Below, piece by piece: positions 14,754-22,176 of a stretch of 24,837 nt of DNA. The DNA lies in contig JAQBGV010000148.1 of NCBI GenBank assembly GCA_032128395.1, positions 1 through 24,837 on the forward strand, given 5' to 3'. A program made the translations under genes and the position numbers. A model generated the notes under the pieces. The model was not told the origin of the DNA, did not search any database, and saw only the letters and a program-made list of their open reading frames with translations. Numbering within the stretch: the stretch's first letter is position 1; every line of letters begins with the position of its first letter. Origin of the DNA: JAQBGV01 sp032128395 (GTDB taxonomy: Bacteria > Planctomycetota > UBA8108 > UBA1146).

Positions 14754-15492
14754 CGTGTCTCGACTCCCTCGCCTTGCGCTCGAGCCGCCTCGACTCCCGA
14801 AGGGGAAGAGACGGCAATGGAGGCACGACCTCGCCGACCGAGGCTAGGGTCCCGCTCGACTTCAAGCCGACGCGAGGGCCCACCCCGACACACCACCCCG
14901 CACGGAGCAGTGCGATCCGAACTCGGACGGCGGCGCTGTAGGTCGATAGGATCGCTCCCTCGTCGACCCGGCGCCGAACCGCCTCGAGGAACCGGTGCGT
15001 CCAGAGCTCCGGATTCCGGTCCGGCGAAAAGGGGTCCAGGAACACGCAATCAAATCGATCCTCGACCCGTTCGATCGTATCTTCGGCCTCTCCCACCCAC
15101 AACTTGAGGGAAACCGGGCCAGCCACGACCTCCCCATCCCGCAGGAGGTCGGCCACTCGTTCGATGATCGTCTGATCAGCGATCCCGCTTGCGAGTTTCC
15201 GCCAGAGGTCCGGTTCGATCGGGGCTTTCTCGAGGGAGACGATGCGCAGTCGGGCTCCCGGAGCGACCGCCCGCACCGCTTGCCAGGCGAGGGCGAGATT
15301 GAAGCCGAGGCCGAAGCCGACGTCGAGGATCCGCACCTCGCCGGCCCGCGCTCGCTCGACCACCCGGCAGGGGCCCACGAACCGCTCCCTGGCCTCGAGA
15401 AAGGCCCCCGACAGGCTGTGGTAGTGCTCGCCGTAAGCGGCTGAAAGAAGGGTCGGGGACCCGTCCCCGGTCACGACCGTTTGGTCGGCCAT
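14728..15492 (-). CDS. MnmD-like SAM-dependent methyltransferase (tRNA wobble-uridine modification)
   Basis: The 254-aa product resembles the methyltransferase half of bifunctional MnmC, which completes the 5-methylaminomethyl group on wobble uridine of some tRNAs. Visible features are the N-terminal SAAYGEHYHSLSGAFLEARERF (compare the family's F...YHS..GA..E..HVF), SAM motif ILDVGFGLGFN (55-65), LEKAP (88-92) after a beta strand, FLDPFSPDRNPELW (151-164; the family form is FLD.F.P..NP.MW) and LSTYSAA.VR (182-191). No FAD-dependent oxidase half follows, as in stand-alone MnmD. The ATG at 15492 overlaps the cinA end by 22 bases; the frame stays open far upstream only as a shadow of cinA. Confidence 0.88.
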   Translation of the reverse strand: MADQTVVTGDGSPTLLSAAYGEHYHSLSGAFLEARERFVGPCRVVERARAGEVRILDVGFGLGFNLALAWQAVRAVAPGARLRIVSLEKAPIEPDLWRKLASGIADQTIIERVADLLRDGEVVAGPVSLKLWVGEAEDTIERVEDRFDCVFLDPFSPDRNPELWTHRFLEAVRRRVDEGAILSTYSAAVRVRIALLRAGWCVGVGPRVGLKSSGTLASVGEVVPPLPSLPLRESRRLERKARESRHDAPDDSKR

Positions 15493-16706
15493 GGAAAGGG
15501 GTCCTCTCCCCGGATCGCGGCGAGCAGGCATGCGAGGGCCTGTGCGACCGACAGCGTCCGGACGCGATCGCGGCCCCCTCGGAAGTGGCGCACTCCCGAT
15601 CGGGTCTCCTCGGCGGTCGAGAGCCCGAACCAAACGGTCCCGATCGGCTTCTCCGGGCTCCCTCCACCAGGACCCGCGATCCCGGTGGTCGAGACCGCGA
15701 TCGCGACCCCTGCGCGCTCCCGGGCACCGCGGGCGAGCGCCTCCGCGACGGGAGCGCTCACCGCTCCGTCCCCGATGAGCAGCGTCCCAGGAACCGCGAG
15801 GTCCCGCTCCTTCGCCTCGTTTCCGTATGCCACCCACCCCGACTCGAGCACGGCGGAGCTCCCCGGAACGTCGGTGATCCTCCCGGCGACCCGTCCCCCC
15901 GTGCAGGACTCGGCGACCGCGATCCGCACCCCGGCTGCCGTCGCTTCGGCGACGACCCGCTGAGGGAGAGTGAGAGCCCCCACCCCGAGGAAACGACTCC
16001 CGAACCGCGCCCGCGCGGCGGGCGCGAGGTCGAACGACCCCCGGATTCGAACTTCGATCTCCCCGTCCCGGACGCAGATGTGGGGCTCGACCGCGCTGCA
16101 CTGCGCGGAGAGGGTTTCGAGGATCCACGAGTCGAGAACAGACTCGGGGATCCCGTAGAAGGTCCAAACCCCCTCCTCGATCGGACCTGCGCCGGCGTCC
16201 AGAAGAGCCGGCAGCAACTCGGTCTCGATCAGCCCCTCGAACTCGTCGGGTACGCCGGGGAGCGCCCACACCTCCGCCGAACCGATCGAGAGACGAAACG
16301 CGGGGGCGGAGCCGAAGGGATTCTCGATCGCAGTCGACCCGGCCGGGAACCAGGCTTGGCGACGGTTCCGCTCGGCGACCGTCACGCTGTAGCTCCGGAG
16401 GCGCTCTTCGATCCGCTCCCACCACTCCTCGCGCCATTCGAGGGGGACCCCCGCGGCCGCCGCGCACTCCTGCCGGGTGCGATCGTCGGCGGTCGGCCCC
16501 AGACCTCCCGCGACCACGATGGTCGTCGCACGAGGAGCCTCCTCGAGGAGCACGGCCCGGAGCGCCCCCGGGGCGTCCCCGACGGTGCGGTGCGAGATGA
16601 CGTCGATTCCGAGGGAGAAGAGGCGGGAGGAGAGAAGAGCGGCGTGGGTGTCCACGATTCGCCCCGCGAGGAGCTCATCCCCGACCGAGATGAACGAGAC
16701 CGTCAT
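15471..16706 (-). CDS. cinA: CinA-family protein: competence/damage-inducible domain plus nicotinamide-nucleotide amidase
   Basis: The 411-aa product has an N-terminal molybdopterin-binding-like (COG1058) domain beginning SVGDELLAGRIVDTHAALLS, with VAGGLGPTADD at 65-75. The C-terminal PncC amidase domain has AESCTGGRVAG and TGIAGPGGGSPEKPIGTVWFGL. The family deamidates nicotinamide mononucleotide and cleaves ADP-ribose, recycling pyridine nucleotides; in some bacteria it is induced with recA. The start ATG at 16706 overlaps the argG-like stop (ATGA, 4 bases), a sign of translational coupling; upstream frame is shadow. Both domains look intact. Confidence 0.93.
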   Translation of the reverse strand: MTVSFISVGDELLAGRIVDTHAALLSSRLFSLGIDVISHRTVGDAPGALRAVLLEEAPRATTIVVAGGLGPTADDRTRQECAAAAGVPLEWREEWWERIEERLRSYSVTVAERNRRQAWFPAGSTAIENPFGSAPAFRLSIGSAEVWALPGVPDEFEGLIETELLPALLDAGAGPIEEGVWTFYGIPESVLDSWILETLSAQCSAVEPHICVRDGEIEVRIRGSFDLAPAARARFGSRFLGVGALTLPQRVVAEATAAGVRIAVAESCTGGRVAGRITDVPGSSAVLESGWVAYGNEAKERDLAVPGTLLIGDGAVSAPVAEALARGARERAGVAIAVSTTGIAGPGGGSPEKPIGTVWFGLSTAEETRSGVRHFRGGRDRVRTLSVAQALACLLAAIRGEDPFPWPTKRS

Positions 16707-17896
16707 CGCGACTGCCGGCGGGTGGCCTCGGCCTTCCGCTGTCTCGTGATCGAATCGACGAAGCCGACGGCGGCATCCCGCAATCGCCCGCGCCGCTCGG
16801 GGAAATCGGCTCCCTCGTGATCGTAGAGCGCGAAAGGAGACTCGCGTCCCCGCACCGTCACGGCTCCCTTGAAGAGCCGCAGGCGGATCCGGCCGCTGAC
16901 GTAGAGTTGCGTCGCGCGGAAGAAGTGATCGAGCGCCTCCCGCAGCTCGCTGAACCACTGCCCTTCGTAGATGAGCCGACCGTACTCATCCGAGAGACTG
17001 CGCTTCAGTCGCAAGAGATCGCGGGGCTGGGTCAGTTCTTCGAGTGCGCCGTGTGCGGTGTAGAGGAGCTGCGCCGCCGGGGCTTCGTAGAGTTCGCGCG
17101 CCTTGCCGCCGAGGACGTGGTTCTCCACGTGGTCCAGGCGACCGATGCCGTGTTCCCCGCCGATCGCGTTCAGGCGCTCGACCAGATGAACCGCTTCGAT
17201 GGCTTCTCCGTCGAGTGCCACGGGGATGCCGTGCTCGAAGGTGACCACCACGTCCACGGGAGCATCCGGCGCCTCGAGCGGATTCCGAGTCAACTGATAG
17301 ATCTCATCCGGGGGCGACTCCCAGGGATCGCTCAACCCGCCGTACACCTGCCCGCACCCCCACAGATTTCGATCGACCGAGATCACGCGATCGAACTCGT
17401 CGCGCTCCGGCAGGTGCAGTCGGACGAGCCGCTCCCGCTTCTGGGACAGTTCCATCATCGGCATATCGCGCTGGGGTGCGACGACGGTCAACGCCGGGTC
17501 GAGCGCGGCGACGGAAGCCTCCATCCGCAACTGGTCGTTGCCGCCGCCGGAAGCCCCGTGGCCGACGACATCGAACCCCTGGTCGCGGGCGAGTCGCACC
17601 AGTTCGGCGCAGATCGCGTAGCGGGAGAGCGGGGTCGAGAGGAGGTACTCCTCGTAGCGAGCGCCGGAGACGAGGGTGGGGAACGCGAATCGTTCGATGA
17701 AGTCGCGGCGAAGGTCGACGATGATCGTGCTCTGAGCACCTGACTCGAGCGCGAGCTCGCCGAGGGGCTCGAGACGGTCCGCCTGCCCGAGGTCTGCGAG
17801 CAGCGCGACCACCGGGTGCCCCTGGGTACGGCTGAGCCAGTGCACCCCGAGGACATCATCGATACCGCCCGAAAAGGCGAAGAGAACGCGTTGCAT
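16703..17896 (-). CDS. argG: Argininosuccinate synthase or divergent paralogue
   Basis: The family joins citrulline and aspartate, using ATP, in arginine biosynthesis. The 397-aa product has family features along its length: an N-terminal PP-loop, HGASGGGNDQ (113-122), the NLWG...DPW region (177-191), IGGEHGIGRLDHVEN (245-259), ELYEAP (268-273) and LLYTAH (277-282). It is unusual in three places. The PP-loop reads SGGIDDV (9-15) instead of SGGLDTS; residues 180-184 read GCGQV where RSIE is usual, losing a citrulline-contacting serine; and the Lys of HGATGKGND is Gly. Residues equivalent to the Glu and Tyr of the IYETP/ILY segments are kept. It may be a true but divergent ArgG, or a paralogue with another substrate. 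No other arg genes are near. Confidence 0.8.
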   Translation of the reverse strand: MQRVLFAFSGGIDDVLGVHWLSRTQGHPVVALLADLGQADRLEPLGELALESGAQSTIIVDLRRDFIERFAFPTLVSGARYEEYLLSTPLSRYAICAELVRLARDQGFDVVGHGASGGGNDQLRMEASVAALDPALTVVAPQRDMPMMELSQKRERLVRLHLPERDEFDRVISVDRNLWGCGQVYGGLSDPWESPPDEIYQLTRNPLEAPDAPVDVVVTFEHGIPVALDGEAIEAVHLVERLNAIGGEHGIGRLDHVENHVLGGKARELYEAPAAQLLYTAHGALEELTQPRDLLRLKRSLSDEYGRLIYEGQWFSELREALDHFFRATQLYVSGRIRLRLFKGAVTVRGRESPFALYDHEGADFPERRGRLRDAAVGFVDSITRQRKAEATRRQSR

Positions 17897-17997
17897 GGCG
17901 GACAGGCTACCGCGCCGACCGCGATTGGGGAACGTGGAAGGTCACTTCCTTTCCCCGTCCCGGGGCCGGGCCCGGGTGAACTGGATCTAATAGCGAG

Positions 17998-19041
17998 CTA
18001 GACGTTGAACCGGAACAAGATGATATCCCCGTCCTTCACCACGTACTCCTTGCCCTCCAGCCGGAAGTGGCCCTTCTCCTTCGTGCCGGCCATCCCACCG
18101 TCCGCAACGTAGTCGTCGTAGGAGACCACCTCGGCTCGGATGAACCCTCGGGAGATGTCCGTGTGGATCGCCCCCGCTGCTTCGACCGCAGTCGCGCTCT
18201 CCGGAACCGTCCACGCCCGAACCTCGGGCTCTCCCGCGGTGAGGAACGAGATCACCCGCGCGCGCCGGTAGATCCCTCCGATCACGTCATCTACGCAGGA
18301 GCCCACGATCCCGTACTCCGCAGCGAAGAGCTCCCGATCCGCTCCGTCGAGCTCGGTGAGATCCAGTTCGAGCGCGATACACCCCCGGACCGCGTCCTCG
18401 ATCCGTCCCTCCTGACCCTCGCTCTGGTTCTCCACCACCAGCCGGGGCTTCGCGGAGAGGAATTGGAATCCACGGAGTCGTTTCTGTGCGCCCCGGTCGA
18501 GATCGAGCTCGAGAAGATCCCGCTCGGCCTCGAGCTGCTCGATGACTCGGACGATCAAGGGGAGCTCCTCCTCGAGGGACTTCCGTTCGTCGCCGCGCTT
18601 CTTCGGAATCGACTTCTCGATCCGGTCCCTCCGATTGGTCGCGACCTCCAGGTCTGCGAGTCGCAGCTCCCCGATCACCTCGTCGAGATCCGTGAGGGGA
18701 TCGATGCGGCCGCGCAGCGGCGGCAGGCTCGGGTTCTCGAAGGTCCGCACGACGATGATCAGCGCGTCGGAGTCTCGCGCCGGGGAGAGCAGCTCGGCGA
18801 AACTCCGTTCGTCCCCCGAGGTTCGATTGCCGATCGGCGGGAAGTCGAGGAAGTCGATCACCGCGGAGGTGATCTTCTTCGGAGAATAGTCGGCCGCGAG
18901 ACGATCGAGTCGGGGGTCGCGAACCCTCGCTTGGCGCTGCTCGACCCGGCCGGCGCGGGAGCCGTCCAATTCCCCTCCGGTCAGCAGGCGGAAGAGGCTC
19001 GACTTCCCTGCCATCGGCAGACCGATGATCCCGATCTTCAC
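17998..19041 (-). CDS. ychF: Obg-like ATPase YchF
   Basis: YchF is a ribosome-associated P-loop ATPase linked to stress and redox regulation. The 347-aa product has G1 GLPMAGKSS (7-15), the DFLDFPP segment (63-69) in switch II, a helical insert, VVENQSE in place of the canonical GTPase NKxD motif (the NxxE form typical of YchF's ATP preference), and a C-terminal TGS domain ending in IHTDISRGFIRAEVVSYDDY and VKDGDIILFRFNV. The start is GTG at 19041, overlapping the tatC stop by 4 bases (GTGA), with AGGAG just upstream. Slightly shorter than the usual 360 or so residues. Confidence 0.94.
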   Translation of the reverse strand: MKIGIIGLPMAGKSSLFRLLTGGELDGSRAGRVEQRQARVRDPRLDRLAADYSPKKITSAVIDFLDFPPIGNRTSGDERSFAELLSPARDSDALIIVVRTFENPSLPPLRGRIDPLTDLDEVIGELRLADLEVATNRRDRIEKSIPKKRGDERKSLEEELPLIVRVIEQLEAERDLLELDLDRGAQKRLRGFQFLSAKPRLVVENQSEGQEGRIEDAVRGCIALELDLTELDGADRELFAAEYGIVGSCVDDVIGGIYRRARVISFLTAGEPEVRAWTVPESATAVEAAGAIHTDISRGFIRAEVVSYDDYVADGGMAGTKEKGHFRLEGKEYVVKDGDIILFRFNV

Positions 19042-20303
19042 GGCTCCTCACTCTCCTTGGTGACGGCACGACGGCGGAACCAGAAACTCGCCCAGATCCC
19101 CGCCTGGTAGAGGAGGATCATCGGCACCGCCATCAGGAGCTGGGTCACCACGTCGGGAGGGGTGAGGAACGCTCCGATGATCAGCGAGCCGAGGATCGCA
19201 AATCTCTGGTGCTGCCGCATCTGCTCGGGGGTCACCATCCCAGAGCGTGAGAGAAAGACCATCACGAGCGGGAGCTGGAAGACGAGCCCCATCCCGATCA
19301 AGAGGGTGAAGACCAGCGAGAGGTAGTTCGTCAGGGTGAAGTCGGGGTCGACGAGCTCTGGATCCCCGTAGCTTCCGAGGTAGGTGAGCCCGACCGGAAT
19401 CAGAACGAAGTAGGCGAACGTGCCTCCGAGGACCAGTCCCATCAAACTGAACGGCAGGAACGGAGCGACCGCAGATCGCTCATTCTGGTAGAGGCCCGCG
19501 GCGATGAAGAGCCAGATCTCGTAGGTGATCCACGGTAGTCCGATGAGAAGACCGACGAGGAACGCGACCTTCAGGTGAGAGAAGAACGCCTCGGTGTAGG
19601 AAAGCAGTCGCAGTGGTACCTTCTCGTCCTCGTAGTACCTCAGGCGGAGAGTGAGTTCGCTGAGCGCGCTGAGCTCGTCGTCGACCTCGCGGAGCACTTC
19701 GCGGGCGGTGTCCGGTGAAGGGCGCTCTCCGGGTGAGGGGTCGACCGCCTCGGCCCGCCAGAGCGCGATGACCGACTGGATCCCCTCGAGTCGCCGATGG
19801 GCGTCGTCGAGCGAATCCGCCGCACCCCACGCGTGGTGCCCCTCGACGAAGGTGAGGTCCTCGCTGATCCTCGCCAGTCGCCCGGTGATCCCAGTCCCGG
19901 TGATCGAGCGTTTCTCCTCGAGCAGGAGCAGATCCGCGATCGCCGATGCGAGCGGTTCTTCCGCCGGGCCCCCCCGCACCTCCTCGATCCTGACCAGTAT
20001 CGCAGCGCGCTGCTCCTCTTCCGCGACCGCCGCGCCGCCCTCCCGTTGTGGGACGTCGAGGAGCTTCGTGCGGAGGGTTCCGAGGCGATCCGCGACCTCG
20101 TGAGCGAGACGTCGCCCCTGGACCTGCGACATCGCTCTCTGGTGAGGACCGGAGACGATCCGCATCAGCTGGTCCTGGAAGCCGAGAGCGATCGCGGTGA
20201 AGACCAGCGTGAGGAGGAGGGAGCGGATGATCCGAGCGCGGAGTTCCTCGAGGTGCTCGCCGAACGACATGACCTTCAGGTCGCCGATCCGGTGACGTGG
20301 CAT
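19038..20303 (-). CDS. tatC: Twin-arginine translocase TatC with a large periplasmic insertion
   Basis: TatC is the receptor of the Tat system that exports folded proteins with twin-arginine signals. The 421-aa product keeps the hallmark N-terminal HLEELR (17-22), the first transmembrane helix (about 25-43), and then from about residue 230 the rest of the family: LLSYTEAFFSHLKVAFLVG, PWITYEIWLFIAAGLYQNER (257-276), YFVLIP, TPPDVVTQ and the final membrane helices. Between about 53 and 228 lies some 175 extra residues, predominantly helical and charged, where E. coli TatC (about 258 aa) has a short periplasmic loop. The start is ATG 20303 (GAGGAG upstream); M12, which resembles the usual N-terminus MSF-EHL-ELR, is an alternative. 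tatA/B are not in the window. Coupled to ychF. Confidence 0.93.
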   Translation of the reverse strand: MPRHRIGDLKVMSFGEHLEELRARIIRSLLLTLVFTAIALGFQDQLMRIVSGPHQRAMSQVQGRRLAHEVADRLGTLRTKLLDVPQREGGAAVAEEEQRAAILVRIEEVRGGPAEEPLASAIADLLLLEEKRSITGTGITGRLARISEDLTFVEGHHAWGAADSLDDAHRRLEGIQSVIALWRAEAVDPSPGERPSPDTAREVLREVDDELSALSELTLRLRYYEDEKVPLRLLSYTEAFFSHLKVAFLVGLLIGLPWITYEIWLFIAAGLYQNERSAVAPFLPFSLMGLVLGGTFAYFVLIPVGLTYLGSYGDPELVDPDFTLTNYLSLVFTLLIGMGLVFQLPLVMVFLSRSGMVTPEQMRQHQRFAILGSLIIGAFLTPPDVVTQLLMAVPMILLYQAGIWASFWFRRRAVTKESEEP

Positions 20304-20393
20304 CGCGGGGATGCTCCTCTGAAGGGCTAGGGGACGGACACGGGGGACGACGAATCGTCAGGATACCAACGCTCCCCTTCAGGAACATCAAGA

Positions 20394-20424
20394 ACGGGCC
20401 GGCCCCCGTGGGGAGCCGGCCCGT
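20394..20424 (-). terminator. Terminator after the coiled-coil/BRCT protein gene
   Basis: A perfect 10-bp stem (20394-20403 with 20415-20424) encloses a CCCC/GGGG inner pairing (20404-20407 with 20410-20413). It is 28 bases past the stop, and the minus strand continues TTCTTGATGTT. It separates this gene from tatC. Confidence 0.75.
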
Positions 20425-20451
20425 GCCACGGTCTGACGTGATCGAACGGAG

Positions 20452-21666
20452 CTACTGCTCGATGAAGTCCAGCAGCTCTTCCTCGCGCAGAATGGTGATC
20501 CCGAGCTTGCGCGCTTCCTTGTACTCGGGAGTCTCCTCGTAGCCTTGGATCGCGATCACGTAGTTGGTCTCGAGGCGAACCGCCTCTTCGACCGACCCGC
20601 CGAACGCCTCGATCTTCCGGACCATCTCCTCGCGGGACAGACGGCGGTTGACCGGCTTCTCTCCGGCGAACACGAAAACTGGTGCGTCATCCCCGGAGTA
20701 GAATGGGCTCGCGATCTGGTCGCCGGCGGCGATCGGGTTGAATCGGTCGTAGGTGTCGATGATGCGGACCTCGGCCCAGTCCGCCTCGATCTTTGCGACC
20801 TCGACCCGACCCTTCTTGAGGCGCTTGCCCCCTTTGACGTACTGGAATACGTCGAAGATCAGGCCACGGCGGACGCGGTGCTCACGACCGAGGTCGATCC
20901 AAGCGAACCCGAGCTCCTCCTCGACTCGGAGGACCTTGCCGTCCGGTTCGACCATCGCGAAGGTCTCTTCTTTCTTGAGCTCGTACTCCAGGACTTCGAT
21001 CCGGGCGATCGACTGGTCGTGCAGCCCTTTGCTGATCGCGAGCTCCCGCTGGAGCTGGTAGACCCGGCTGGACCACTCTTCCTCGACGGTCTGCAGCTCG
21101 TCGCGCAACCGCCCCGACTCTTCCCGCGCTTCGGTGCGAACACGCTCGAGGGTGACCTGTAATTGGCCGCTCTCGTCACGGAGTGTGGCGATCTGCTCGT
21201 TGAGGCTCGCGACGATCGCCTCGCGCGCCTGCACGGCGGCAACGGCTTCGTCTTCTTTGGAACGCGCGGCGCTCTTTTGGGAGTCGAGCAGGGCCGTATG
21301 GGTGTTCAGCGCCTGCACCGTGTCTGTGTAGAGCGCTTGCAGCCCGCTGTAGTTCTGCCCCCCCTGCTGGTTGCCGAGGGCGTTTGCGACGTCGTCGCTC
21401 GCCTGGGCGAGAAGGGCGGTGAGCTCTGCGATGTCGGGCTCTTTGGTGTCGGTGCCGATCGTCACCATCCGTAGTCTGTCATATCTCGTCGACAGATCTC
21501 GAATGGTGTCATCCTTCTGAGCGGCTGCCTTGACCTTGGCATCCCGATCACCGGCGACGTCCGAGAGCTTGCCGTTCTGGATCACGATCCAGAAAATCAG
21601 ACCCACACACATCACGATTGCCACCACGAGGTACGAGAAATGGATCCCGCCTTGCCTCCTGGCCAT
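20452..21666 (-). CDS. Membrane-anchored coiled-coil protein with C-terminal BRCT domain
   Basis: The 404-aa product has an N-terminal transmembrane helix (about residues 10-30, after the basic MARRQ), a long Ala/Glu/Gln/Arg coiled-coil region (about 36-65 and 130-233), and a strand-rich domain (about 236-322; GKVLRVEEELGFAWIDLGREHRVRRGLIFDVFQY). It ends in a BRCT-like domain (about 328-402: FVFAGE, FGGSVEEAVRLETNYVI, YKEARKLGITILREEELLDFI). BRCT domains bind phosphopeptides, DNA ends or partner proteins and resemble the C-terminus of NAD-dependent DNA ligase, but no ligase domain is present. The +/- charge pattern puts the C-terminus either in the cytoplasm or periplasm; I cannot decide. The ATG at 21666 has GAGGAGG six bases upstream; the open frame to 21942 is leader. 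No known family name. Confidence 0.85.
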   Translation of the reverse strand: MARRQGGIHFSYLVVAIVMCVGLIFWIVIQNGKLSDVAGDRDAKVKAAAQKDDTIRDLSTRYDRLRMVTIGTDTKEPDIAELTALLAQASDDVANALGNQQGGQNYSGLQALYTDTVQALNTHTALLDSQKSAARSKEDEAVAAVQAREAIVASLNEQIATLRDESGQLQVTLERVRTEAREESGRLRDELQTVEEEWSSRVYQLQRELAISKGLHDQSIARIEVLEYELKKEETFAMVEPDGKVLRVEEELGFAWIDLGREHRVRRGLIFDVFQYVKGGKRLKKGRVEVAKIEADWAEVRIIDTYDRFNPIAAGDQIASPFYSGDDAPVFVFAGEKPVNRRLSREEMVRKIEAFGGSVEEAVRLETNYVIAIQGYEETPEYKEARKLGITILREEELLDFIEQ

Positions 21667-21680
21667 CAAATCCTCCTCAC

Positions 21681-21713
21681 CGCGCCGATCACGGCGCGCA
21701 CTTCTGGTGCGCG
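21681..21713 (-). promoter_or_regulatory. Mutually exclusive hairpins next to the BRCT gene ribosome-binding site
   Basis: Hairpin A (21681-21686 with 21693-21698) and hairpin B (21695-21701 with 21707-21713) share bases 21695-21698, so they cannot form together. Hairpin A abuts the Shine-Dalgarno at about 21671-21677. This geometry is that of a simple translational switch, but no ligand or protein site is recognisable. Confidence 0.35.
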
Positions 21714-22029
21714 GGACCGAGCAATGTTGCGCTAGTCGGTCCCGCGTCCCGATCACGCCCGGTGCCAGTGCGTACCGCACAGTGTGGGATGAATCACACG
21801 GTGAATCCGCACCGAATATCCCGGGTCGCCGGTCGAGATCGAGGGCGGTGAGACCGATCCGCCGGACCCTCACGAGCGTGTGCCTCGAACCGATGCGTCC
21901 CGGCCGCTCACCGCATCGGCGATCGACCGGAGTCACGTGCACCGCGAGAGTTCGGCTCCCCGATGGAACCGGGAGCGGCGAGGGACGATCCAGAAACCCC
22001 CGAACGCTCCCAAACTCAGTATCTATGCG

Positions 22030-22057
22030 ATTGTAGGAACGCCTCGGGAACTGTCAA
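22030..22057 (-). promoter_or_regulatory. Strong sigma-70 promoter driving the BRCT gene
   Basis: On the minus strand there is a perfect TTGACA (22057-22052), a 16-base spacer, then TACAAT (22035-22030), followed by CGC. This is the best consensus match seen in the window. The start site would be near 22023. Confidence 0.7.
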
Positions 22058-22066
22058 GTGTGGCCG

Positions 22067-22095
22067 TTGCCGGCGCGATCTTTGAGGTCTATCGT
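22067..22095 (+). promoter_or_regulatory. Probable polA promoter
   Basis: TTGCCG (22067-22072), a 17-base spacer and TATCGT (22090-22095) match the sigma-70 boxes at 4 of 6 positions each. It lies back to back with the BRCT gene promoter and about 80 bases before the polA start. Confidence 0.4.
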
Positions 22096-22176
22096 GCCAT
22101 CGCCGGAGGCGCCCACCTGTGCCTCCGCCCGATCCCCCCCTGCCCGAGGAGGCCCCCCATTCCCAAGGAGGCACCA

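Larger units (their letters stand above)
21667..22176. other. Divergent regulatory region between the BRCT gene and polA
   Basis: The 510 bases between the divergent genes hold no convincing gene. They contain a strong minus-strand promoter (22030-22057), a probable polA promoter (22067-22095) and two overlapping hairpins beside the BRCT gene's ribosome-binding site (21681-21713). The stretch between the minus promoter and the BRCT start would be a leader of about 355 bases. Confidence 0.5.

Noticed and set aside
17959..17976. Terminator between ychF and argG
   Set aside because: The CCCGGG pairs form a short self-complementary GC stem with no U-tract; too weak to call in this GC-rich sequence.
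20452..21666. NAD-dependent DNA ligase fragment
   Set aside because: Only the BRCT-like C-terminus resembles LigA; the adenylation, OB and zinc domains are absent and a transmembrane/coiled-coil N-terminus is present.
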